Notes: generated from the letters alone by a model not told the origin. 64,000 bases of DNA from Gemmatimonadales bacterium UBA2975 (GCA_002348265.1 DEAT01000048.1:45137-109136), one strand, 5' to 3'. Positions 18,636 to 27,735 are shown, counted from the stretch's first letter. Numbers and translations are program-made.

Positions 18636-18808
18636 TCGCTTAGCATCAACCTGTCCCATCCGAAGGGTGTCATCCTCTCTATCCTGTTCTCCACCAGTCA
18701 GTGGGATTAACACGTCGCCTAAGTCCAAACCGATCCGCAAGCCAAACTGAGCTAAGGCTGCGATTTTTGGCTGGCAGCTCCGCTAATCGTGACTCCCGAA
18801 AACATTCA

Positions 18809-19570
18809 TCATCCTAGCAAGAACGGCACGACCGATTGAAGCCACATTTCCGGTGATTCTAGGTGTACCGCATGGCCCACACCTTCAATCTCTACTAGGC
18901 AAGAATGTGGAATAAAGCTTTCCATTTTTCTGGCGATGTGAACGAACTTTATATCTGATGCACCAACTATCAGAAGCGTTGGGCATTCTAAGCATTCTAA
19001 TCGACCCCATAGAGATGACAGCATGCCCGTCCCAAGACCTCGCAGTGCGCAGGCCAATGCTGCTGGCTTGTTTTCCATACGCTGACTCCGCACACGATCT
19101 CTGACTTCGGGTGGAAGCCCCTTCTGCGAAGCAAATATCGGGAGTTTCTCCCATCTTTTAACGAAGTCCGCAATCCCTTCTCTTTCAATTGAGGTTGCGA
19201 GTTGACCGTCCTCTTCTATGCGCTCCATTCGGTCTTTATTGCTCGACAGACCCGGCGATGCGGACTCCAGCACAAGTTTGCGCACACGGTCTGGGCGTGC
19301 CAGCGCGACATGCAGAGCGATCCTCCCACCCATCGAATAACCAATTAGATCATAGTGATCGAGGTTTGTAGTCTTTTCGTCGACAGCTGCTATGGCGTCA
19401 TCCAGAGTAAACCCTCGACTTGGAGCCTCAGCTCTGGGCCCGTGACCAGGAAGATCTAACGCAATCGGGAGGATGCCCTGTTCTCTCATGGCATCCATCA
19501 CCGGATCACCCCATGACCGAGATGATCCGGTGAACCCATGGAGAAGAACAGTTTGAACGGGAAGACTCAA
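18809..19570 (-). CDS. menH: SHCHC synthase (2-succinyl-6-hydroxy-2,4-cyclohexadiene-1-carboxylate synthase)
   Basis: Alpha/beta hydrolase of 253 residues that eliminates pyruvate from SEPHCHC, the step after MenD. The MenH signature is clear: LLHGFTGSSRSW (oxyanion loop), LDLPGHG, GYSMGGRIALHVAL with nucleophile Ser79, LVLESASPGL, FVKRWEKLPIF, the Gln-Lys-Gly-Leu-Pro region, ALRGLGTGMLSSLWGRL, and GVGHAVHLESPE with the catalytic His. TTG start, close to the DUF6526 gene. It sits about 9 kb from menFDAE, so the pathway is split in the genome. Confidence 0.85.
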   Translation of the reverse strand: MSLPVQTVLLHGFTGSSRSWGDPVMDAMREQGILPIALDLPGHGPRAEAPSRGFTLDDAIAAVDEKTTNLDHYDLIGYSMGGRIALHVALARPDRVRKLVLESASPGLSSNKDRMERIEEDGQLATSIEREGIADFVKRWEKLPIFASQKGLPPEVRDRVRSQRMENKPAALACALRGLGTGMLSSLWGRLECLECPTLLIVGASDIKFVHIARKMESFIPHSCLVEIEGVGHAVHLESPEMWLQSVVPFLLG

Positions 19571-19574
19571 TCCT

Positions 19575-20009
19575 TTAGATACGCTGACGATCGGCCCGCC
19601 AGTTCTGCACAGCCATCTTGATGGATTTCCGGTCGCTCAATTCACCAGCCTGAATCCGCCTCACTAGCCCCTCTAACTCATCGTCAGGAGCGAACCGCAG
19701 ACCGATCAAGTGACTAGTAGGGATGGAGTCAATATGGCCGTGCATCTCCGGTGGCAAGCAGCGCGAAAGTCGCATCCGCTCTTCCAAGCGAATCACACGA
19801 TCCTGAACTCCGAGGGCGAACAATCTGGAGAATAGGGCGGCGAAACTCACCCCGACTCCGAAAGCACCCAGCAGGGCCGCGTCTACGGAAAAGTCGACCA
19901 CAGCTATGTACAGGAAGCAGATAGTCGGGATAAAAATCAGCGGGATCGTCACATAATGAAACGCGGGCACGATCTTGGCGTGACTGGCGGCCGACTGAGT
20001 CTTGCTCAT
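19575..20009 (-). CDS. DUF6526-type membrane protein
   Basis: 144 residues. After HYVTIPLIFIPT come two hydrophobic helices (about 22-40 and 44-62), then a cytoplasmic part with ALGVQDRVIRLEERMRLSRCLPPEM, LIGLRFAPDDELEGLVRRI and a terminal IKMAVQNWRADRQRI. This is the characteristic order of the family I know as DUF6526. The ATG at 20009 starts the conserved region; a longer frame to 20045 exists. Its stop is four bases from the menH start, suggesting cotranscription. Function unknown. Confidence 0.75.
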   Translation of the reverse strand: MSKTQSAASHAKIVPAFHYVTIPLIFIPTICFLYIAVVDFSVDAALLGAFGVGVSFAALFSRLFALGVQDRVIRLEERMRLSRCLPPEMHGHIDSIPTSHLIGLRFAPDDELEGLVRRIQAGELSDRKSIKMAVQNWRADRQRI

Positions 20010-20121
20010 ATGAGTAATTCCAGCAGTAAGGAACAGACTTGGCAATATAGCTGAGTAGCGAAAAAGGTTGGCAGACCAAGCCGACTCGAAGCCCGTGCCT
20101 TCCCAACAAAAGCTAGATGCT

Positions 20122-21177
20122 CTAGCGAATCAGAAAGCCTCCTCTCAGAGGGTCTTCCGGAGAAATCAAGAATTCATGCCGCCCCGTGACCCACGCCCTA
20201 CCAGCTACCTCCGGGATGATTGCCGACCTTCCTTCATCATCAACCTCAACCTCTTCAAGAATGGTCCCGTCGAAACAAGTGCCAAGGATACTCTCAATTC
20301 GAATTTCTTCCCCTACATCAAGTTCCCCGCGCGCCTTATGAATCGCCAGGCGCCCGCTCACTCCTGTTCCTGTAGGACATCGATCAACTTCGCCGTCAGC
20401 GAAGACGCAAACGTTCCGGGAATGGTTTTCGGGATTATGGGCATCTCCTACGAAGATTGTACCGTACACGAAGCTCAGATCATCATCCTCCGTGTGACAA
20501 GGCGGGTCCGCTTCCTGCACCGCGTTCTTTATCCGCCGACCAAGCTCAATCAGGCGATTCCCTTCCTCGGGCACTAGCGTGAGGTCATACACGGATGCGT
20601 CGACATAAGCATAGTACGCTCCACCGAAGGCGAGATCATATTGAACTGTGCCTACTCCTGCGACATCCACCGTCGCATCGAGGCGCTCAATGTAAGAAGT
20701 AACATTTTCGAATCTCACGCGACTAACGCTACCGGTAGAATCAACATCCGCTCGCGCACAAACAAATCCTGCGGGCGTGTCTATCCCAAGCTCAACCACC
20801 GACCCCAGAATAGGCACTAGACCGCACTCGACTAAAACAGTCGTCACACCGATGATCCCATGTCCACACATGGTGCTGAAGCCAGAATTATGCATAAAGA
20901 GCACCGAAAGGTCCGCCAGCGGAGATACCGGCGGCATCACAATACATCCGTACATGTCGGCATGTCCTCTGGGTTCCCACATAAGCGCACGCCGGAGTTC
21001 ATCTCTATGCTCACAAGCCCACCTCCGCCTTTCAAGGACCGTCGCACCCTCTAGGTCTGAAAAACCTGAAAGAACAACACGGAGGGGTTCGCCCTCGGTA
21101 TGCGCATCAATCGCACATACACGTGTCCATGACTCTGGGGGAACCCATGATTGAGCCATATCGTACCAGTCTTCCAC
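20122..21177 (-). CDS. Proline racemase family, probable trans-3-hydroxy-L-proline dehydratase
   Basis: About 351 residues. N-terminal CAIDAHTEGEPLRVV is the family start motif. The first catalytic Cys is present in SGFSTMCGHGIIG (Cys104). At the second catalytic site the family's PCGTG is PTGTG (DRCPTGTGVSGR, Thr269). In this superfamily Cys/Cys enzymes are racemases or epimerases, and Cys/Thr enzymes are trans-3-hydroxy-L-proline dehydratases, so dehydration is the likely reaction. A Cys lies two residues before the Thr and might matter. I chose GTG 21177 for its AAGGAG site; TTG 21201 and ATG 21159 are alternatives. Confidence 0.82.
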   Translation of the reverse strand: MEDWYDMAQSWVPPESWTRVCAIDAHTEGEPLRVVLSGFSDLEGATVLERRRWACEHRDELRRALMWEPRGHADMYGCIVMPPVSPLADLSVLFMHNSGFSTMCGHGIIGVTTVLVECGLVPILGSVVELGIDTPAGFVCARADVDSTGSVSRVRFENVTSYIERLDATVDVAGVGTVQYDLAFGGAYYAYVDASVYDLTLVPEEGNRLIELGRRIKNAVQEADPPCHTEDDDLSFVYGTIFVGDAHNPENHSRNVCVFADGEVDRCPTGTGVSGRLAIHKARGELDVGEEIRIESILGTCFDGTILEEVEVDDEGRSAIIPEVAGRAWVTGRHEFLISPEDPLRGGFLIR

Positions 21178-21277
21178 GTTTATATTCTCCTTGCTGTCCA
21201 AAGTCTTCTTAGGAAAATTAGGACTTACTTCTTAAGAAGCTCTTCAGAAGCCTTTCCATCAGATCGGTAACTAAAAC

Positions 21278-22618
21278 ATGCCCAAGAGCACTAAGGATGC
21301 GGACACACACTCCACAGAACGCCGCGTGGACATGGGCGAACGGGGGGATATCATAGAGCCCACCAAGCCCGGCGCCATGGAGTACGATTACACCAATTTC
21401 TATTTTGGTGCAGGGTCAGACGCCTTTGCCTTGCTTGAACCCTTCGACGATTGGTGGCGTGAGGTCAAGCCGACTGGGTATTATCTCTACGAGCTTCCAC
21501 TCCATTCTGCCCCGGGAACGCGGGTGGATGTTGAGGACACCAAGACCGGTGAGATACGTAGAGGCTTGGTGAACTTCGCGTCGTACAACTACCTCGGGCT
21601 TTCCTACCGAGACGAGGTGAAGCAAGCCATCAAAGAAGCAGCAGACCTATATGGAGGGGGCTCTTCTGGCTCTCCAATTCTATCCGGCACTACAGTCCTG
21701 CATCAGCAATTCGCCGAAGAGATCGCCGACTTCAAAGGTACTGAAGCCGCAATGATCTTCCCCACTGGCTATAGTGCCAATGTCGGAACAATCGCCGGAT
21801 TGATGCGTTCGGGTGACCTGATCGTTGCCGATCAATTCGCTCATGCCAGTATCGTTGACGGCATGATTCTCTCGAAAGCCAAATCTCGTTTTTTCAGGCA
21901 CAACCGTGCTGACGACTTAGATCGTAAGCTCACGGGTTTTGATGGGAAAAAGCTCGTGATTGTTGAGGGGGTCTACTCCATGGACGGCGATACGCCTCCG
22001 CTTGCGGAGTTGGTGGAAGTCTGCCAGAACCATGGTGCCAGATTGATGATCGACGAAGCCCACTCGGCTTTTCTATTCGGTGAACAAGGGAAAGGTGTAG
22101 CCGAAGATCAGGGGTTCGACAAAGAAATCGACATCCACCTCGGGACATTCTCGAAAAGCCTCGGGGGTCAAGGTGGCTACATCGCTGGTTCGACCCAGTT
22201 GATCAACTACCTCCGTGGTTTTTCACGATCACGGTTCTTCTCCTGTGCCCTTTCGCCTGTCGTGGTAGCAGGTCTGCGTAAAGCACTCGAGCTCGCACGA
22301 AATGAGCCCGAACTTCGAAAGCAACTCTTCGACAACGTAGCATACATGCAGAAACTCCTCGGAGACGCTGAGGTGCCTATGGGAGACTCGACTTCACAGG
22401 TGATTCCAATCATGGTTCGCGACGATGCTCGCATCTACCAGATGGGTGAAGAAATCTTCAGAGAAGGCGTCTACATCAACCCAGTCAGATACCCTGCAGT
22501 TGGCAAGCACAAGTCGCGCTTCCGCATGTCGATCTCCGCAGCCCACACCAAAGAAGACTTAGAAGAAGGGGCAGAAAAGATCTCAAAAGTACTCAGACGC
22601 TACGAAATATGTCCGTAG
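21278..22618 (+). CDS. Alpha-oxoamine synthase (KBL/AONS/SPT-type)
   Basis: 446 residues, PLP enzyme condensing an amino acid with an acyl-CoA (or acyl carrier) with decarboxylation. Seen: FASYNYLGLSYRDEVKQAI, GSSGSPILSGTTVLHQQFAEEIADF, AMIFPTGYSANVGTI, VEGVYSMDGDTPPLAEL, LMIDEAHSAFLFGEQGKGV, and the PLP lysine in LGTFSKSLGGQGGYIAG. It has an about 60-residue N-terminal extension (YDYTNFYFGAGSDAFALLEPF) beyond minimal AONS. Which product it makes (ketobutyrate, oxononanoate, sphingoid base or other) cannot be decided. It overlaps the next gene by ten bases. Confidence 0.87.
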   Translation: MPKSTKDADTHSTERRVDMGERGDIIEPTKPGAMEYDYTNFYFGAGSDAFALLEPFDDWWREVKPTGYYLYELPLHSAPGTRVDVEDTKTGEIRRGLVNFASYNYLGLSYRDEVKQAIKEAADLYGGGSSGSPILSGTTVLHQQFAEEIADFKGTEAAMIFPTGYSANVGTIAGLMRSGDLIVADQFAHASIVDGMILSKAKSRFFRHNRADDLDRKLTGFDGKKLVIVEGVYSMDGDTPPLAELVEVCQNHGARLMIDEAHSAFLFGEQGKGVAEDQGFDKEIDIHLGTFSKSLGGQGGYIAGSTQLINYLRGFSRSRFFSCALSPVVVAGLRKALELARNEPELRKQLFDNVAYMQKLLGDAEVPMGDSTSQVIPIMVRDDARIYQMGEEIFREGVYINPVRYPAVGKHKSRFRMSISAAHTKEDLEEGAEKISKVLRRYEICP

Positions 22619-23274
22619 TCAGCAGCTATCGCTTTCACACCGGAGTGAGCGCCTTTTTCGACATGGCAACTTCCGATGCGAGAGCCCTTCTTCCTGAGCA
22701 TCTTGAGCCTATTGAGGTGACTCACCAACGAAGTGTGCTGTCGGTCACGGCTTTCCTCTTCGATGACTCAGTGGTGGGGCCTTACACAGAGATCATGTTC
22801 TCAGTAGTTGTCCCTCCGATGGTAGCGCAGTGGGGCAAGCACGCGAAGGCCGGATTCTACCCGTTCCTAGCAGCTACGTCCTCCTCGGAAGCTCGACGTA
22901 TTAAGGCTGACCGATTTCATTTTCCCTACCATCAAGAGTCGATTGATGCCCAGTTCATCGAGACCGACGACAAGGTTCGGATACGGATCTTCGGTGCGGG
23001 GAAACCAATACTCGACTTAAGCATCACCCCGGGCGCTTGGGAGACCACAACGCACCTCCTCCAAGGATTCATGATGAACGGAGAAGAGCGGCTACGCACA
23101 ACTCTGCAGATCAGTGGTGATTATACAATGCATGAAAACGAAGAGGGGGAGATGACATTGTTCCCTCACCCGATAACCGCCGACCTCCTGCGCCACGAAG
23201 TCTCACCGCAACCGTTCCGTGAGCACTGGTTCAAGAACGGAACCGAGGTCTTCCATATGCTCGAAACAATCTGA
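22609..23274 (+). CDS. Acetoacetate-decarboxylase-like protein
   Basis: 221 residues. Recognisable pieces are LLPEHLEPIEVTHQRSVLSVTAFLF, VGPYTEIMFSVVVPPMV, AKAGFYPFLAATSSSEARR and a TLFPHPITADLL end, the layout of small acetoacetate-decarboxylase-superfamily proteins. I could not place the Schiff-base Lys of true decarboxylases with confidence, so catalytic activity is uncertain. It overlaps the alpha-oxoamine synthase gene by ten bases, and its stop overlaps the next gene as CTGA, so the three are very probably one unit. Confidence 0.65.
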   Translation: MSVVSSYRFHTGVSAFFDMATSDARALLPEHLEPIEVTHQRSVLSVTAFLFDDSVVGPYTEIMFSVVVPPMVAQWGKHAKAGFYPFLAATSSSEARRIKADRFHFPYHQESIDAQFIETDDKVRIRIFGAGKPILDLSITPGAWETTTHLLQGFMMNGEERLRTTLQISGDYTMHENEEGEMTLFPHPITADLLRHEVSPQPFREHWFKNGTEVFHMLETI

Positions 23275-24137
23275 AAAGCGACCAACGACCCCAGGATCTC
23301 GTATTTACGCTGTTTGGCGAGTACCTCCTAGAGCGGTCTGACTCGGTATGGGTAGGAAGCCTAATCGCGCTTCTCGAACCCTTCGGACTGACCGAAGGGG
23401 GCGTTCGGACAGTGCTCTCCCGAATGGCGAAAAAAGAGTGGCTTTCCTCCGAGAGAAGGGGTAAAAGCTCGTTTTACACGCTTACTGATAAGGGACGTGA
23501 CCTTCTCCAAGAAGGACAGAAGCGCATCTATCACGCGTCGTGGGATCAAGACTGGAATGGTAAGTGGTTCGTCCTAGCCTACTCCATTCCAGAAGGCGAC
23601 CGAAGCCGTCGTGATCGACTCCGTGATCGATTGGCCTGGCTCGGATTCGGTTCGATGGGCAATGGTCTATGGATTTCTCCACGAGACGTGGAACAAGACG
23701 TTCACGCGATATCAGCTAGCCTTAAGCTCCACGACCATCTGATGTGCTTCCAAGCAAGACCAGTTAACGATCTGAGTGACGCCGAACTAGTAAGCCGCTG
23801 CTGGGATCTCGAAGCCCTACATCACAGCTATACCGACTTCGCCCTGCGATGGAGGGCCGCGAGCGATGCAGCAACGGCTCATACTCGGGCTGCGAGCGAC
23901 GAGAGTGATGTCCGCGCCTTCGTACTTCGCTTCGAACTGATACACGAATTCAGACGCTTTCCCCTGAAGGACCCCTTCCTTCCGCGAGCTCTTTTGCCCA
24001 AACCTTGGGGGGGAGACGACGCCACGGATGTATTCCGAGACCTCCACGACCGGCTAATGGGCCCAGCGGATGACTGGGTGAGCGACGTTCTAAAAAATGC
24101 GCCCCCTCACATCAATCAGGGCCCCTCTGTACCATGA
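23271..24137 (+). CDS. PaaX-family transcriptional regulator (CTG start)
   Basis: 288 residues if initiated at CTG 23271. N-terminal QDLVFTLFGEYLLERSDSVW and LIALLEPFGLTEGGVRTVLSRM form the PaaX winged-helix domain; a C-terminal PaaX domain follows (WDQDWNGKWFVLAYSIPEGDRSRRD, LRDRLAWLGFGSMGNGLWISP, FELIHEFRRFPLKDPFLP). There is no ATG, GTG or TTG between the in-frame stop at 23220 and GTG 23412, and the latter would delete the DNA-binding helices. CTG 23271 overlaps the preceding TGA as CTGA. PaaX proteins repress phenylacetate genes; here the neighbours suggest a different target. Confidence 0.85.
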   Translation: MKSDQRPQDLVFTLFGEYLLERSDSVWVGSLIALLEPFGLTEGGVRTVLSRMAKKEWLSSERRGKSSFYTLTDKGRDLLQEGQKRIYHASWDQDWNGKWFVLAYSIPEGDRSRRDRLRDRLAWLGFGSMGNGLWISPRDVEQDVHAISASLKLHDHLMCFQARPVNDLSDAELVSRCWDLEALHHSYTDFALRWRAASDAATAHTRAASDESDVRAFVLRFELIHEFRRFPLKDPFLPRALLPKPWGGDDATDVFRDLHDRLMGPADDWVSDVLKNAPPHINQGPSVP

Positions 24138-24192
24138 CGAATCACTTTCTAGTAACAACCAAAACATCGACCGCTTGGGTGGAGTTCTGCGC

Positions 24193-26289
24193 ATGAATAA
24201 ACTGGCGCAGTACTGTCTTATCGGCGTCTTCGTGGCCACGACAAGCACATCCTGTGCCCCCGGCGATGTCAATCGCTCAACGAGGATGCACTCAGCATTC
24301 CTAGACATCGTAGCCATAGAAAATGCACGGCCCGAAGAGGGTATCATGCTAGACCGTCTGACCGCCTACACACGGTCTGAGAACCGCTTCATCCGGGCGA
24401 TATCAGTGCGTGCTCTGGGGCGACTAGAAAATCCAACACTGGCTAGCGCGATCGAAGAACTACTCTCCGATCCGGCACCTGAGGTGCGGATTGAAGCCGC
24501 GAATGCTCTAGCACAGGCCCATTTTGGGGCGGACGGCAGCAAAGCCCTGAACCCTCTATTGAATCGTGCTGACGTCGAAGTCGCAGTCGCAACAAAAGCG
24601 GCAATAGCTAAATCAATCGGGAGACTACAACTCGATATCGGTCTACAAGCACTGGCAGCAGAAAGACTACTTCAGATGAGCTACACGGATGGTGGTGACG
24701 CCCCTGGCGAAGTCATGGAAGGTGTAGCCCTAGGGATAGAGGCACTCGCACGGTCAACTAACGGTTCCATCGTCCAAGGTCGCGTAATGCGGCGGCTCGA
24801 CGAACTCCGCATGTACCTAGATGGCACGATCACGCGGACACATCAGGCGAGGGTGAGATCTCTAGCGATAAACGTGCTCGGAAGAGCCGGTCAGCTTGAT
24901 CTAGAGCAGATACGAATTGCGCTGCGGGATGAGAGTCACGCAGTTAAGGCAGCTGGTGCGCGCTGGATCAGTGCGCTCCCGCGAGGTGCTATACAAGGTG
25001 AAGGACTCCGGCAAGTGATGTTCAGCCGGTCGGTTCCTGCTCAGGTAGAAGGGCTTCAGTTTCTGCTAAACCAACCTCGCACGCCCCAGGCGTGCTCGTA
25101 CCTTAAACAAGGCGCCCGTGTGCCAGCCAGTGGGACTACCACGCCACTGAGCCTTCGAGTTCTTTCGATCGACGGACTCGCAGAACCATGCCCAGACTCT
25201 ATCGCTCAACGTAGCATATTATTGGCCGCAGCTTCGCCAAGCGAGCTCGACTCAATCGACTGGCAGCCGGCATCTCACGCACTAGTCGCGTTAGCACACA
25301 TATCCCCTGATGCCGCCGCCAACGTGCTCGACGTGCATGCAATGAGTCCGGAACCTTTCGTCAGAGCCTATGCAGCACTTGCGGCCGGTATAATTGGAGA
25401 ACGAACTGTTGTTGACGCTCTGCTTCAGGATCCGATGCCCAATGTCCGAACTGAATCATTGCGTAGCCTTGCGAGGTTAGACGACCACGCCGCGGATGCA
25501 GCTGCAATTGACCAACTAGTAGTCGAAGATCCGCAATTGATTATGGCGGCTACTGCAGTGCTCGAAGGCTCGACTGATCCGGAGGCGGCCCACGCTCTAG
25601 CGGACGCCTTAGACCGGATGTCCGAAGAAGGTCGTGAAACATTTCGAGATGCCAGGCGCGCGCTGCTTGACCGACTAGAAGAATTGGGCGATCCCGGACT
25701 ATCCAAACGACTAATGCCATACCTTTCCGACTATGACGAACTCGTGGCCGAAGATGCAGCTAAAGTCCTCGAGTCATGGAATGGAAGAGCCTATCTCCCT
25801 AATCCGATCCCTAGACAAGGGCTCGAACTGCCGACCATCGAGCAGCTCAGAGAGATGGCAGCAAGTATCGTGGTGCTGCACATGCGACGAGGTGGCGAAA
25901 TCCACATTGCGCTGCACCCATACGTGTCGACTGCGAATACATGGCGGTTCTTTACACAAGTCCGTGAAGGGTACTTCGACGGTCTTACCTTTCACCGTTG
26001 GTCTCCCAACTTCGTCATTCAGGGTGGGAGTCCCAATGCGAACGAGTATTATGGGAGTGGCCCCTTCAGCCGGGACGAAGTCGGTATGCACCACTGGCAG
26101 GGCACGGTAGGGATCTCTACGAGGGGCCATGATACGGGTGACGGGCAGATCTTCGTTAACCTGCTAGACAACCCACGACTGGATCACCAATACACAATCA
26201 TAGGGACAATCACCGAGGGATTGGAAGTCGTCGGCCTAGTCAACGAGGGCGACATAATCGAACGGGCCGAGGTGCGCCTGATCCACTGA
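24193..26289 (+). CDS. Lipoprotein: HEAT-repeat solenoid fused to cyclophilin PPIase
   Basis: 698 residues starting at ATG 24193 (good GGTGGAG site). The signal ends in the lipobox TTSTSC. Residues about 45-540 form a HEAT/PBS-type helical solenoid: FIRAISVRALGRL, ASAIEELLSDPAPEVRIEAANALAQAHFG, PFVRAYAALAAGIIGERTVVDALL and others. Residues about 550-698 form a cyclophilin domain: GGEIHIALHPYVSTANTWRFF, DGLTFHRWSPNFVIQGGSPNANEY, GTVGISTRGHDTGDGQIFVNL and GTITEGLEV. FVIQGG is intact, so isomerase activity is plausible. Probably a periplasmic folding factor. Confidence 0.88.
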   Translation: MNKLAQYCLIGVFVATTSTSCAPGDVNRSTRMHSAFLDIVAIENARPEEGIMLDRLTAYTRSENRFIRAISVRALGRLENPTLASAIEELLSDPAPEVRIEAANALAQAHFGADGSKALNPLLNRADVEVAVATKAAIAKSIGRLQLDIGLQALAAERLLQMSYTDGGDAPGEVMEGVALGIEALARSTNGSIVQGRVMRRLDELRMYLDGTITRTHQARVRSLAINVLGRAGQLDLEQIRIALRDESHAVKAAGARWISALPRGAIQGEGLRQVMFSRSVPAQVEGLQFLLNQPRTPQACSYLKQGARVPASGTTTPLSLRVLSIDGLAEPCPDSIAQRSILLAAASPSELDSIDWQPASHALVALAHISPDAAANVLDVHAMSPEPFVRAYAALAAGIIGERTVVDALLQDPMPNVRTESLRSLARLDDHAADAAAIDQLVVEDPQLIMAATAVLEGSTDPEAAHALADALDRMSEEGRETFRDARRALLDRLEELGDPGLSKRLMPYLSDYDELVAEDAAKVLESWNGRAYLPNPIPRQGLELPTIEQLREMAASIVVLHMRRGGEIHIALHPYVSTANTWRFFTQVREGYFDGLTFHRWSPNFVIQGGSPNANEYYGSGPFSRDEVGMHHWQGTVGISTRGHDTGDGQIFVNLLDNPRLDHQYTIIGTITEGLEVVGLVNEGDIIERAEVRLIH

Positions 26290-26300
26290 CCTCCTAGAAT

Positions 26301-26314
26301 CAGAAACGTTTCTG
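26301..26314. repeat. 14-bp perfect palindrome upstream of the DAACS symporter gene
   Basis: CAGAAACGTTTCTG lies 25 bases before the symporter ATG, between it and the preceding stop. It could be an operator or part of an mRNA hairpin. There is no T-run, so it does not look like a terminator. Confidence 0.35.
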
Positions 26315-26339
26315 GGGATACACTAAGGAAGAGATACGC

Positions 26340-27629
26340 ATGCAGCTGTACACGAAAATCCTGATTGGGCTAATTGCGGGAGCAGTCGTCGGCGCGGTCG
26401 CGAACCTCGGAGAGATCACAATTCTCCAATCGATCTTCAGTGAGATTGAAATTCTGGGGACCGCCTTTATCAACCTGATCACCATGATCGTGATCCCGCT
26501 GGTAGTAGCGAGTCTCTTGGTCGGCACCGCATCTCTGGGTGACCTGACTAAGCTCGGTCGTATAGGTGGGAAAACGCTCGCCTACTATATGCTGACCACA
26601 GCCGTGGCAGTCACTATTGGTCTTGCGCTCGCTAACGTGCTAAAGCCTGGTGCTGGAGTGACTGAGGAAACGCGGGTCGAACTTACGCAACGTTACGGGG
26701 GTGACGCGGCGTCTCGCATGGACATAGCAGAAAACGCTCCCAGCTGGAAAGAAACGCTTCTGCGAGTAATTCCCCGCAATCCAGTTCAAGCAGCAGCCAA
26801 CATGGACCTCCTGCCTCTTATCTTCTTCGTTATCTGCTTCGGGGCTGCGCTCACAGTTGTCTCACCCGAACGAAGAGACAGCGTGTTAACCTTTTTTCAC
26901 GGTATCAATGATGCATCCATGATCCTCATCAACTGGATCATGGAACTCGCTCCTTACGCGGTCTTCGTTCTAATAGGCTCAGTCGTGGCGAATTTTGGCT
27001 TCGACCTGCTTCAAAGCCTCCTGACATACACACTAGTCGTGTTTGGCGGCCTGATGCTTCACGCGTTCGGCACATATGGCCTCATACTTCGCTTTATGGC
27101 CGGATTGAACCCGTTAAAGTTCTACCCTCGTATTGCGGCTGCGCCATTGCTAGCGTTCTCTACGTCCTCATCAAACGCAACACTCCCGCTAACTATTGAG
27201 ACGGCCGAGGACAAGGTCGGAGTATCGAACGAAGTTGCTTCCTTCGTGCTACCCCTTGGCGCTACCATCAACATGGACGGAACAGCCCTCTACCAAGCCG
27301 TCGCCGTCCTGTTCATCGCCCAAATCTATGGTGTCGATTTGGTACTCGCGGATCAGTTAATCATTGTGCTTACTGCAACGCTCGCGTCCGTGGGAGCAGC
27401 GGGTGTTCCCTCAGCAGGTATCATTACCCTGATCATCGTCCTGAACTCAGTAGGCATGGGTGAGCATGTACAAGCCGGCATCGCGCTTATCCTCGGTGTC
27501 GATCGAATTCTGGACATGATCCGGACTTCCGTGAATGTCACGGGGGATATCACCTGTTCGGCGGTCATCGCCCGCAGTGAAGGCGAGACACTGACTTTAG
27601 TGAATGGAGTCACCGCAGAATCCACTTAA
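26340..27629 (+). CDS. Dicarboxylate/amino acid:cation symporter (DAACS family)
   Basis: 429 residues, glutamate-transporter fold and closer to canonical members than the other copy at 16019-17215. Seen: MQLYTKILIGLIAGAVVG, LGTAFINLITMIVIPLVVASLLVG, the FSTSSSNATLPLTIETAED hairpin, VLPLGATINMDGTALYQAVA (intact NMDGT), AGVPSAGIITLIIVL and DRILDMIRTSVNVTGD (intact D and R region). It likely imports glutamate, aspartate or C4-dicarboxylate with Na+ or H+. It has an AAGGAAG ribosome site and a 14-bp palindrome upstream, and is followed by an exported aminotransferase gene. Confidence 0.93.
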   Translation: MQLYTKILIGLIAGAVVGAVANLGEITILQSIFSEIEILGTAFINLITMIVIPLVVASLLVGTASLGDLTKLGRIGGKTLAYYMLTTAVAVTIGLALANVLKPGAGVTEETRVELTQRYGGDAASRMDIAENAPSWKETLLRVIPRNPVQAAANMDLLPLIFFVICFGAALTVVSPERRDSVLTFFHGINDASMILINWIMELAPYAVFVLIGSVVANFGFDLLQSLLTYTLVVFGGLMLHAFGTYGLILRFMAGLNPLKFYPRIAAAPLLAFSTSSSNATLPLTIETAEDKVGVSNEVASFVLPLGATINMDGTALYQAVAVLFIAQIYGVDLVLADQLIIVLTATLASVGAAGVPSAGIITLIIVLNSVGMGEHVQAGIALILGVDRILDMIRTSVNVTGDITCSAVIARSEGETLTLVNGVTAEST

Positions 27630-27735
27630 CATCAATACTCACCGAGGCCCTGCCAGCAGGTTTGTGCTTCGGCCCTTTCGTGTCGCACACCCCTATTACA
27701 GTTTCAAGTATATCGTATCCCAAGAAGGAGGATGT

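Noticed and set aside
21278..23274. Sphingolipid pathway reading of the alpha-oxoamine synthase
   Set aside because: No acyl carrier protein, reductase or ceramide synthase gene adjoins it, so family-level naming is the limit.
23412..24137. GTG 23412 as the PaaX-type regulator start
   Set aside because: It would delete the conserved DNA-binding winged helix.
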